From Antitrichia curtipendula (lineage: Eukaryota > Streptophyta > Bryopsida > Hypnales > Leucodontaceae), in contig OX579639.1 of the NCBI GenBank assembly GCA_951230915.1, positions 16,058,001-16,122,000 on the forward strand: DNA of 64,000 nucleotides. The letters are read 5' to 3'. Positions 46,820-57,412 of this stretch are shown piece after piece. The notes under the pieces were generated by a model. It ran no database searches. It saw nothing but the letters and a program-made list of their open reading frames with translations, and was not told the DNA's origin. The position numbers and the translations under genes are program-made. Numbering within the stretch: the stretch's first letter is position 1; the number at the start of each line of letters is the position of its first letter.

Positions 46820-47804
46820 TTAACCCTGAAAGGACAATGCAAATCCTTTAGGCAACCCCTTTTCAAAGTTAAGACTTGAATTATCACATACTTCTTGATT
46901 ATAATTGATTTTAAGCTTATCAACTATTAAAATGTAGCTCCTACCATCTTTTTTTTACTACATTTGAATTTTTTCATAAAAATATAAAATAGTTTGAAGG
47001 CAATGGCACGATATGGATTTCCAAAAGGATTGTCTCGCTAAGACACTGTCATTTTTTGACTCATTCAATGTATGCTAGAAATTATACAATTTTTGTTTAT
47101 ATGAATTTGATGACAAATTCATGATAAAGTTGTAATATTCTATCCAAAATACTATTGAGTAAGAAAAATTGAACAATTTTGATATTCTTTTTTTTCCCTT
47201 TGTTGCAAAATCTGGAAACTGTCCTAGTTTCAAATTTGAGGCAAAAGAAACAATCCGGAATACCAATTTATAGGAAAATCATTCATAAACATGATAATTA
47301 GCAAAAATAATGTTTGAGGCATATCCATGTTTAATTTTAACTCTTAATTTGATGCATTACTATATTTCCTTATTTATGAGAACTTTCAAAAATTACAAAT
47401 TTTTCACAATTTAAAAGGACTATGATTTCATAACATCTTCCTCCTAAAATCATATAATATACTTAAATACAAACTTAATAAGGTGCATGCCTTGTTTTTT
47501 TAATAGAAAACCTTAAATACCTTAAATATGTAGTCCTTTCACCACTATTATACTATAATGCGATTAGGTGCTGAATACGTTAAATCAGGAAAAAATTCAA
47601 TTGTGGAATTTGATGTACATAGCACATGATTGTGATATACCAACATGACATCTATAACACCATCTAGTTTTTGTAATTTTTCAATATTAATTTCATTTCT
47701 GGAAGGACATTTTTCTAAAGTCCGGAGAGTCTTGGAAGTGATATTGTTATCGTGCTATTGCCCTTGACCAAGCCTAGACATGAAATGTCCTTCAAGGGGT
47801 AAGT
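46820..47804. mobile_element. TTAA-bounded piggyBac-like MITE (E13)
   Basis: The left end is TTAACCCTGAAAGGACAATG; the right end reads 'aaatgtccttcaaggggtaa', the inverse with one base of TTAA lost. Length is about 985 bp. The interior differs from the E7 and E11 types. Confidence 0.65.
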
Positions 47805-50602
47805 AGTTCTTCCATTATTCATAAAAATTTGAAGACGAACTGAATCATGATTTGTTAGACATTTAACGTTAGACATTTGATGGCGTTCTTAAATGGAAAC
47901 AACAGTGGCAAAATTTTAATTTGGGCCAAATTGGAAGTTCCCACTGTATTTGCAACTTGTACATATTTATTTTGGCTTGCTTTGCACCTCAAACGTCAAG
48001 CATTGGTGACATGGATAATTTAAAAAAGAAAAGAAACGGTCATGGTTTTGGAAGCATGGTATTCTCAAATGTGAAGAGAATTGCATAAAATATAATTTGG
48101 TCATAAACTTGAAGTTTCGACTACATGGGCATTTGAATTTGATTTTGCCATGGTATCTTTGAAATGGAAGAAATTTGTTTGAAGCCTTAGGTCAATATAT
48201 TGCTATTATCATCAATTATGATAGTCTACAACATTTTTGATATTGAATTTTGAATTATGTTTGCAAAGTTCTAATTAAAGTAAAAAAAATGATGCATAAT
48301 GATGTACGATCATTGCTTTAAATAGTCAGATGCCAATATACACCTCATTGTTTGTGTACACTATGTTCAGGAGGTTGAATGAATAAATAGGTCATTAGTA
48401 TTTGCAACTAAGAAAACAATTATGACACCATTGAATGCTCATTGTTACTTGGTTCCACATTTGTAAGAGTGTTCGTAACATAGCAAAAGTTAACAGTGCT
48501 TTTGAGAATGGTGATCTTATTGTTGTTGATTTATTTGTCCTTTCACTCAAGGGCCATAGCATTCTAACTTCTATGATAGCTTTAATAAAATATAATTGAC
48601 TTTCATCTTGGTGCATTTCTAATAATCTTTTGATTTATTGGTCATAGTTTTGTCTATATTTATTTGTCTATGCCTTCAACAACTTATCTTTGAAAGGAGG
48701 GGATTTAAGTTATCAAATTCATTATTTTGTTTCATTTTAATGAATATGGTCATCACTACAAATGTTGAAGGGTTTTAATACATTGCTACTAGCCAAAATG
48801 TTATACCAAATTGTAGAGAATGATATATTGTAGAGGATATGTGTTTAGCGTATAGTTGCACGCTAATTTAGCACTCTTACATGAGATTGGTTGTATTATA
48901 TTGTAGGCAAATGAGAAGACGAGTCTATGTTGCGGTCAATTGCCAATATGAAGCTCACGAGTATGTGAGTTAATGATTATTTAATAGTGTTAGGACGTAC
49001 TAGGGTGCTTGTCTTTGAAATTTACAACGGCATGCATTAAACACCATCATGGGTCATTTGATTCATTTCTTGTTGTAATAGAAAACAAATATCATAAATG
49101 CTTCACAATGAATTTGCAAAGCAACTTTAAAACAAATAGATAGAACAAAAGATATGAATACTAAATTCTAAATTTTTTTTCTCTAATGTTGAAATCCGTT
49201 TTATTTTCCTTATCCTACTCATTTGAAAAGTTATACTACTTTGATTTTAATTCTAATGGTAAACAACATCTTTCCAACGTTGTGTGTATTATTTGAGTCC
49301 ATTCTAACTTAAAAAAATATGTAATAAATTTTGTATTCTAACAAAAAAACATAGTGATCAAGTATTGTATTCAATGCAAATGACATTGATTTAAAATAAA
49401 AGTTACAAAACTAAGTTACTATATGACAAACAAGTGGGAATGTAAAGTTATTTTATACACATCCCTTTTAAAGAGAAAATGAACTTGTGATACTATTAAA
49501 TAATAAATTACTTATACAATGATCTATTTTTTTTTGCTTTGTTTGCATTTCAATTGTCAAGTATTGTTGAAGTAGCGTCTTAAAGAAAGTAGGAAATGGC
49601 CCATCAATGGATTTATATTCATGGCATTGTAAATTGGGAACAAAAGTGACCCAAATTTATTTTGCCCTTAAATTTCAAGTCTCCACCATATTTGCAACAA
49701 GATCATATTTTTTGGGGCTTGTTTTGTATGAGAATTGTCAAGCATTGGTGACATATCTTTCTCCAAAAATGGCGTTTGTAATTGAATGCATAGCGTGATA
49801 CAACCCTAAATCCTAAACCCTAAAATCTCCAAACCACATAGGAAACCCCAAACAAGTCGAGTGGTGAATAGCTGGAATACAGCCAAATTTGAAAATTTTC
49901 AATATCCACAAAATTTTACAAAAGAATTCCACATTCTCTAAGGAAAAGCTACTGCCAAATTTCCTATTCACCAAAATTTCCCCTATTTATAGTTAAGAAT
50001 TTCAACGGAATTCTAAATTCCATGTCGCTTTTATAAAAGATGCTCTATACTCTCCGAATTTACTATTATTCAGGATAATAGAAAATCAACTCCCCCTAAA
50101 GGCAAGAGATACTTCTTTCTTAAGCCTCCCTAGAATTCATGAAAATTTTGAACCCTCCCGCTCATTTTGTCCTACCACCATCAATTGTCTTTCTCATGTG
50201 TGCGTTGTTTCTCATTTCTTCTTTTCCCGTCCTTGGTTTTCTAATCCATTGCCGTCGTAGTGCATACATTGTGACGCCATTGTTTTTGAAGTTCACTTGT
50301 TGTATTGTTTCTCCATTCACAAAGTGAGTATTTTCTATAGAATCTTAGTTAGCATCTCCATCCTATTGTTCAGTTTTATTATTCCTAGTGATTGCAAGTG
50401 TTGTACCCATACTCCAAAGTTTTATACATAGACTTGTACATGCAACGTTATATATTCAATGATTATAAGAGATTGATTTCAGTATTTCTCATTAGTATGA
50501 CAAACTTGGAATGTTTACAGTCCTACATCTTGAAGAGAAGTATCTAATTTTACGCTGTAAATATCAGAATTGCTAAATAGTCTCAGGAGATCAAGCTCCA
50601 GA
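47805..50602. other. AT-rich intergenic sequence
   Basis: No gene is supported. A short telomere-like tract (CCCTAAATCCTAAACCCTAA) is at 49804-49823. Confidence 0.45.
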
Positions 50603-51476
50603 TTATCCTTGAGCAGAGGATAAAGTAGGCAAAACGAGGTACAAATTATCCTCGAGCTGACAATAAAATGGTCAGAACGAGTTCTCATTATCCTTAAATC
50701 AATGATACAGAATGGGGATGAGCTCCGGTTTATCCTCGAGTCGAGGATAAAGAATTTGTGCAGTGGATACAAATTTATCTTGGAGACAAAGATAATTTTC
50801 ATTAGTAAAATTTATTTCTCTTCAAAATTCATTTACTTATAGAGATCATGGAAGATTATGTCTTTTGTGTATGCACTTATCTTTGTGTCAAAGATAAAAT
50901 TTTCTTAGTAGAAGAAATCTGGAAGAGATTGAATGCATTACCTTTATATTCAATATTTCTCTTTCCACAAGTGATTATTATCTAACTTAGAACTTATCAT
51001 CGACTTGAAGATAAAGTGACATAGGTCTATTGAGTGTCCGTTTCAGAAGAATTTCAAACAACCATCATGAGCAATTATATTTCAGTTATCTACCTAATCT
51101 TGTATTTTTGAGTTCAAGAGAGTATGACAGTTCTCTAAGTTGAGAAATAAAATAGTCGACGGTTTTAATGATTTCACGCTTGACCTCATGTATTGTCTTA
51201 ATTTATCTTTGATTCAAGGATAAATTAAACCTCCATAATTATGTGAATTGTGTTCTTTAGGTGAATTGAAAATGCAGTGGCTCTCTGATTTTCTATCTTT
51301 GTCTCGTTATGTATTTATCTTCAAGTCGAAGATATGTACCTAGTGTACCTAGTTATTAGGCATGAAAACGCTCTATAAAAAATCTATCATAGTGTCTATC
51401 TCTTTGATTGAAAGATAAATCTGATTGAATGCATAAGAGAGCTAGTTCACAAATCTTATCTTTGTCTCAAAGATAA
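50603..51476. repeat. Cluster of eleven 21-bp TTATC..GATAA palindromes
   Basis: Each is a 21-bp unit with consensus halves TTATCYTYGA and TCRARGATAA around one central base. Starts are 50603, 50646, 50688, 50730, 50775, 50877, 50994, 51203, 51315, 51396 (23 bp, 2 extra bases) and 51456. The best are near-perfect (50730: TTATCCTCGA/TCGAGGATAA; 50877: TTATCTTTG/CAAAGATAA). The first five recur at 42-45 bp with spacers of 21-24 bp that retain faint similarity ('acgagg', 'acgagtt', 'atgagct'), pointing to an old tandem repeat in which the palindrome was preferentially kept. Later copies are more widely spaced. Each palindrome is an inverted pair of GATAA boxes. Confidence 0.85.
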
Positions 51477-51477
51477 T

Positions 51478-51828
51478 ATGGCCTTCAATTATCTGAACTT
51501 ACCATTTCAATATTTTAGATTCCATAATATGTTCCTCTCTCAAGCTAAAATTGTGTACTTGTATTGGCATGATGGATACTCCTGTTCCGAACGAGTTTAC
51601 AACTCTAGTGCCAACTTTGCCGTCTGGAATCGCTCATGTGAAGGAATACCTTGTACTTCTTGGTACACCAAAGGTGTCACGCTAAAAAATGAAGCGGGGG
51701 TCGATGTCACGAGAGGAATTTGCCACAACGTTGATGCAGATCTTGTCATCAACATGGATGGTGACAACCGAGTTGCAATTCATATTGCGGAATCTTTGTG
51801 CAAGGAAGAAGTTCTTTCAGAGTGAATG
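51478..51828 (+). CDS. 115-aa open frame directly after the palindrome cluster
   Basis: The ATG at 51478 follows the last palindrome by one base. The frame includes KIVYLYWHDGYSCSERVYNS, FAVWNRSCEGIPCTSWYTKG, GVDVTRGICHNVDADLVINM and RVAIHIAES, then a stop. Composition is less AT-biased from residue about 25. I believe it resembles the N-terminal part of proteins that carry a DUF7869 domain, which would make it an upstream piece of the broken gene at 52230-54803, but the link is from memory of family style and unproven. Confidence 0.45.
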
Positions 51829-51945
51829 TGGTCAGTGCACTCTTGGCCCATTTAGTTTGTCTACTTGAATGGTGTTAGTTTGTATGATCATGAACAAACA
51901 TATATTTTCAGAACAACAGTCAACAAACTAGAGTTCAATCTTATG

Positions 51946-52224
51946 CATTAGGAAAAATCTGGACTCTCCAGAAGGCCGTTTGACTTTCTGGAATTGTGCA
52001 AATCCAGGGGAATAAAAAAGTTTTTATTTATTATTTTTAATTTAAAAAAATTTGAATTTTCTTTAAAATCCCCAGTCTTGGATGGCACACAAGGTGAAAT
52101 TATGAAATAAATAAATAAATATTTTTTTCATTTTTTCATTTTCATTTTTTAATATTTTTTTTCTATAATTGCACAATTCCAGAAAGTCAAACGGCCTTCT
52201 AGAGAGTCCAGATTTTCTCTAATG
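51946..52224. mobile_element. CATTAG MITE with inverted repeats of about 55 bp
   Basis: The left arm starts CATTAGGAAAAATCTGGACT and the right arm, inverted, CATTAGAGAAAATCTGGACT. Both continue through 'agaaggccgtttgactttct' to 'gaattgtgca'. The middle is homopolymeric A/T. It separates the 115-aa frame from the DUF7869-type sequence and directly abuts the latter. Confidence 0.88.
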
Positions 52225-52229
52225 AAAGC

Positions 52230-54803
52230 TCGTGGGAGAGGAAGGAGTCTGATAGCCTCCCCCCAAAAGAAGTCCTACTCACCTTGCAATCAATTGCTGA
52301 AGTGTCCAGCAAAGAGTGTTGCACCAAAAATTGTGTACAACCATTTCCGCGGTGGCAAATTCAAGCCATTCAATCTATAATGTATGTCGATGGTGGAATT
52401 TACACTCGAAAGTCGTGTTTGCTTGATGTGCACGGTCAAACCCACCATGATGAAAATAGAAGGCAAATGATCACCTTGTTGAAGCATGAAGCTTGTCCAT
52501 TGGCTTGGTGCCATATCCATAGAATATCAAAAGCTACCTATTATAGATACAAGGAGAAAGCCAAGAATGAGGACAAACCAAAGCATTACGGAAACCTTGG
52601 GATGAAGAAGCCTATGACACATACTCTACAAGCAATGGCCACTCTTCGATTATTGGTGGACAGTGAAGTAGATGCTATGCCACACAAAACAAGGACCTTG
52701 GAGTCCGGGGAGAAAGTGCCTTCCATGGTACTACCCTCTAGATTTCATTAGAAGGACAAGTTGCTGAAGATCAACAATGTGAATTCAGCACTAGAATTGC
52801 AAAACATTTCAACTAGCGGATTGAGCAACATCAGACGTCAATCGTTTCCAGAGTACGCTCCAAAGGCTAGAGGTGATAGTTTTGCATGTTGTGGATATTG
52901 TGATAGGTATAAGCAACTGATGAGTGCTTGCACTCCTAGTTTGCGGGCTCGACAAATTTGAGCCAACAAACTGAAGGTGCATCTCGATGGTCAAAAGACG
53001 CATAGGGACCTCTATTATACAAACCGTGGAATGTCTGAGATGTATCCTGAGAAGTTTCTTACAATAATCCATGATAAGATGGATCACTCTAAGACAATTT
53101 TTCTTCATTTCTCTCACAAGAGCAAGGGAAATCGAACGATTCTTTTATGAAGATGCCCGAAGTTGTTACGGACATAATTGCTTATGGTCATGGAGACATG
53201 TGATATGCGCACTACGGCTTGGACATCTTTCCCATGGACTCCAACCATACCGTTGGATCCATTGTAAAGTTGTTGCGAGATTTGGAGTCGCAAGCTAAAT
53301 ATTCATCCCGACAACTATTTGAAGCAAGTGGGTGTTTTGAATTAACGGAGGCTTTGTTATTAGACTTATAGTTTTGTAAGGATTTGCTTGGATCTATTCC
53401 CGAAGAATTAGTGGAAGCTAGGTCTCTTCCTCCAACATTGACTTTGCAGCTTAACAATGCTTCCAACAACAAAACCAATGGGTTTTGCGTTTTGCTCTCT
53501 CCTTGTTTATAGAGTTGTTTTTCAAGAGGTTTACATCAATTTCCTCATTGTTGGACACACCGATGAGGACATTGATGCTCTATTAGGTCGTTGGAATAAA
53601 AAATTGAAGACAAATGACTATTCCACACTTCCAAGGTTGATGAAGTCCTTCATGGATTGCAAAACGCAGCCTCTGATTCCTCATCTCATTGAGGAGGTTT
53701 CAGATTTCAAACGTTTTATGGAGGGATACTTGCATACATGTGATGATTCTTTACAAGGCCATTCTCAAGCGCAATAATTCAAATTTTACAAGGATTTCAA
53801 TAGTTGGCTGTTGATGCAATATAAGATCTTCTACGCTAATGTTGATTGGTTGCCAAAAGAAGACGAGGGAAATTGGCTTGTGGAAAGAGATGAATGAAAA
53901 GGGTCCTAAAGTACCAAGGGAAAAACCTACACCTTTGGCACAAGAACAAATGTGTTGCTTCAATGAGGTTTGTAACTTTGTAAGGGTTTAGATGGGTACA
54001 TTGCATTGTGGAGGGCAATGGCTAATCAAGACTTATCTAGAGAGTTCCAAAGGAAGAATGAACTAGTGCATAAATACTGGGAAGGTGTTAGAACTGCTCT
54101 CAACATGAGATTTCAATAGAGAGTTATTTTTAGAAATTTTATGTTCATTTTTTAGACAATTTTTTCTTATATAATATAGGGGTGTAAAAGTTATTTTTCA
54201 ATTCTATAGTGTATCTTCTTACTTCAAAAGCTTGTAACTAATTATTATTAACAAATATCAATAATTCAAAACATAAATTTTCAAAGTAGGAAAATCTATT
54301 CATATTTTTTTAATTTAATTTTATTTAAAATTCAAAAAGTATATAGGGGGTCCAAAGTTTGCGATGTGGTTTCTAATGGATACTCTAAGTGACCCCCACC
54401 TCCCAAGGGTCGTGATGTATATGCGGGTTACTTTGTTGGACTGTGTCTCACAGATGGTGACTTTCGTCCATTTTGGCTTGCTCGTACGTTTACAAATCAT
54501 AATTTGGATCCAAGACATGTCAATTCCATTCAGTTGCAATATTGAACACCTACATTTTTTCAGTACAATAACAAAGACACATACATAGGTTGGAACACAA
54601 AACAAGGAAACTCTTGGTGCGAAGACAAGGCTATCTCATTGAGCTGGATGCATACAAACTATATCATGACTGCTTTCCAAGCAGTTGTGAGAGTAGGGAC
54701 TTTTGATCTAAGAATCAGAATTTTTAAACACCAAGTTGCGATCATCAAGGCATCAGTGGATGCTTATGTGTCTAGTGAAAACAACAATGCATCTTATGAG
54801 TGA
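52230..54803 (+). pseudogene. Broken DUF7869-type gene
   Basis: Long stretches read well but in shifting frames. First (52230-52748): LPPKEVLLTLQSIAEVSSKE, CCTKNCVQPFPRWQIQAI. After an in-frame TAG (52749): NNVNSALELQNISTSGLSNI, then SFPEYAPKARGDSF. After TGA (52959): ANKLKVHLDGQKTHRDLYYT, IIHDKMDHSKT. Then a frameshift at about 53150 to YGHGDM-YAHYGLDIFPMDSN, HTVGSIVKLLRDLESQ. Then another shift at about 53490 to VFQEVYINFLIVGHTDEDID, ALLGRW and LMKSFMD. The GHTDEDIDALLGRW core and the SNHTVGSI segment are typical, as far as I can recall, of the DUF7869 family, whose function is unknown. After an inserted repeat (54118-54390), RDVYAGYFVGLC, FWLARTFTNHNLDPRHVNSI and YIGWNTKQGNSWCEDKAISL reach a stop at 54801. 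At least four stops and two frameshifts make it a pseudogene. Confidence 0.7.
54118..54390 (+). repeat. Dispersed repeat inside the DUF7869-type pseudogene
   Basis: It matches 11955-12240 in the same orientation. It divides the pseudogene between the EGVRTALN segment and the RDVYAGYFVG segment, so it is either an insertion or a non-coding part of this gene family. Confidence 0.6.
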
Positions 54804-55790
54804 AGGTGGATAATTTGTAGGCATAGGAAGTGATTAGAAGTTTTAAGATTTTGTAGGATATTTTTTTTCTATTAAAAAACAAAGTAAAAAAATATTTGGC
54901 AATTGCAGTAGTTGAAAATTTATTTTTAAACATGTCTAAGAAAAAAAAATGGTATAGAAAGAAGAAATAAATTTAGTTAGCAAATTATTTTAGTTCATTA
55001 TATTGATGTGAGTTTCTTATTTTTCCAAAATTGGATGTTTTGGACAGTGTGCAATAAAATGTATTTTAAATTCAATTTTATATATTGCATTTTGTAGCTT
55101 TTTAATTGTTTTTCCAATCTGCAACACGTTTGATATCTAACTCCATGTGCATTAATGTATTGTATGTCGATGAGTGTTTGTTTATAAATCATAATACCTA
55201 AGTGTATGTCAAAGTGTCTACTTTGATCTTTAAGTTAAATATTTATTACCCCATGGCCTAATTCCAAAGCATAAAACCATCCTTCCACTGTCCCTTACTC
55301 TAGAATTGGCAAGCAATTTCTTATACATACATAAATGAATCATTCTCCATACATGTTATAGTCTCAGTTTACTAAATTGTCTCAATTTAATGAACTCTTT
55401 TGCATGCTAAATTTAGGTTCAAGAATAAAATGAGAATCCAAATCATCTCGTTTTAATGAATATGCCCTTGAAGCGCTCAAAAGATCCTCAAACTTGTTGT
55501 TTCCATTTGTCCTTTCCCCTTGCTATTATTATTTTAAATTGCAAAATGGGAGAAGTCTAAAATCAACGGTCTACTTTGGTGGCGTTCACCATGATTCTCT
55601 TTGTGGCACATGTGACAAGGACAATTTTTCACATAGGGCTTGTAGGTTCTTGAAAAGAGCTTGGGCATACCAAACCCTTCCAACCTTTGAGAGAGTTCAT
55701 ATTTAATTTCTTTGTGTGAACAATAGTGCTTGTACCGCTGTGTCAATGCATTTTTCAACACGTAATCAGTCATGCTTATGTCACGTCCTG
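54804..55790. other. AT-rich intergenic sequence
   Basis: No gene is supported. The reverse frame at 55534-55773 has no recognised domain. Confidence 0.4.
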
Positions 55791-55794
55791 AGCA

Positions 55795-56337
55795 TTCTCA
55801 TGCACATCTTATATTCTAATCCGATACCTCGAGTACTTTTTCGACAAATTTCGATACTCTTACGAAAGTGTCGTACAGATGACGTCACCACCTCGTCAGG
55901 AATGTGCATGGTCATCCATTCGGAATCTTTTCTCCTCGACCATAGCCGTCATGTCTCACATACATCTTGTCACTATGCCCAATTATCTTTCGTACGTTAA
56001 ACTGGCACGATTCCTCCACCGAATTTGCGGCATACAGTATGCGTTCATATCTGTCTAAAGTCTAGGATAGGTCTAGATTCATGTTTCAGAGCATGCATTC
56101 TGAAACTAATTAAGGTGCTAAAGTGTTGGATATGGACGTTAAAAGATACAATATTGCACATCGACTGAATTCAACTCCTGGCAGCTAATTCAGCAAGGCT
56201 GTAGAGATTTGAGTTGTGTATATAAGACGAACACCCAGACTTCAGGCACCCACAATCCGATATGCAAAGTTGCTTTCATTCCAAGTCAACTTGAAGCAAA
56301 CCCATTGTACGTGCAGAGGAAACGACTGCTGTTAGCC
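55795..56337 (+). promoter_or_regulatory. Upstream region and TATA box of P450 copy D
   Basis: It is homologous to the upstream regions of copies B and C. Blocks include 'acgaaagtgtcgtacag', 'tgacgtcaccacctcg' (a TGACGTCA palindrome of bZIP-site type), 'taaagtctaggataggtc', 'attcatgtttcagagc' and the TATA box TATATAAG at 56219-56226, 119 nt before the ATG at 56338. Confidence 0.7.
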
Positions 56338-57269
56338 ATGGCCATGCTGTGGTCAGTAGACGTCAGGAACGCCGTGCTCGCAGTAGTGGTGGCGACCGGC
56401 ACAGGGAAATCGGCAACGCGTGATTGTGTATCATGTGATCTTCAAGTTTGTGAGAGCTGCACTATGGGAGCCGCTGCGACTGCGTCGCATCATGACCAAG
56501 CAGGGCGTGCGTGGACCTCCGTTCAAGTTCCTGCTGGGCCACTACACGGACATGGTGAAATTCTCCGAATCGTTTCCTGAAACGCTTCCCATGGATGACT
56601 TCGCCAATCTCTCGCCCACAGTCTCGCCTCAGTATGCCATGTATTTTCCGAAATACGGTACGGTTCTTCTCGACGTCATATATCGTGGAAAGTGACTGAA
56701 TCTTGAACTAGTTTACATTTGGCCGGTATTGCAGTCTGTCCATCATTCTTTTGATCTAGCTAAGTTAGGTGACTCCAATCTGGAGTCTGCGACTCACACT
56801 GGGTGTGGAAAACAGTACAAGCATGCTGACATGCTGAGTCACATATGCGAGTGCATGGTGAAGTATGTACAATTTTTACATGAAGGTTTCAGTCTCCTCC
56901 GGAGATTGAAATCAATAGTATTCGAGACGATAAGTACGATTAGAGTATTAGTTAACCTTAAGGTTCAGTCGTCAAGGTCGTCAAATTGTCGAATTAATTT
57001 CGGACGAAAAACTCGTGACATAGATACACTTACACAAAGCCCCAGAAACTAGGATAAGTCTTGAAAGCTGCCGAAGTAGTGGAATACTGCCAATTCAAGA
57101 AATCAACGGTTGAATTCTAGTTAATGCAGCCTGATTTATTTTGGGAAACCGAGTGGTAGAATATTTAATAACCTAGGAATGAAACCAGAAAAAGGCAGGA
57201 GAGCGATTCCGGTATCAGTGGCTTATAATCCATTGCTTCGTCTTACACCCACGCGCCATCTGAAGCTGA

Positions 57270-57412
57270 TAACCGATATATCGTTAAAATGGCGGTATTC
57301 CACTAACTTGGCACTTTCACTTATAGAGCGTGCGGTCTGAAATCTATACCTGTCCTAGAAATGAATGCAAAAATGGCATATGGAATACTGCCATTTTAAC
57401 GAATTTCCCCAT
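57270..57412. mobile_element. Short TTAAAATGGCGG MITE in intron 1 of copy D
   Basis: 'cgttaaaatggcggtattcc' at 57282 is mirrored by 'ggaatactgccattttaacg' at 57382-57401. It contains 'aaatctatacctgtccta', also found at 11120-11541. It is non-coding, about 140 bp. Confidence 0.75.

Noticed and set aside
49804..49823. Interstitial telomere array
   Set aside because: Only about three imperfect CCCTAAA units are present; such tracts are common as telo-box promoter motifs.
50603..50795. CRISPR-like array (21-bp repeats, 21-24-bp spacers)
   Set aside because: The setting is plant nuclear DNA with no cas genes, the repeats differ from each other, spacers resemble one another, and spacing becomes irregular after five units. 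It is kept as a palindrome cluster instead.
53457..53777. Independent 106-aa gene with GHTDEDIDALLGRW
   Set aside because: The protein sequence continues upstream and downstream in other frames, so it is one readable stretch of the DUF7869-type pseudogene.
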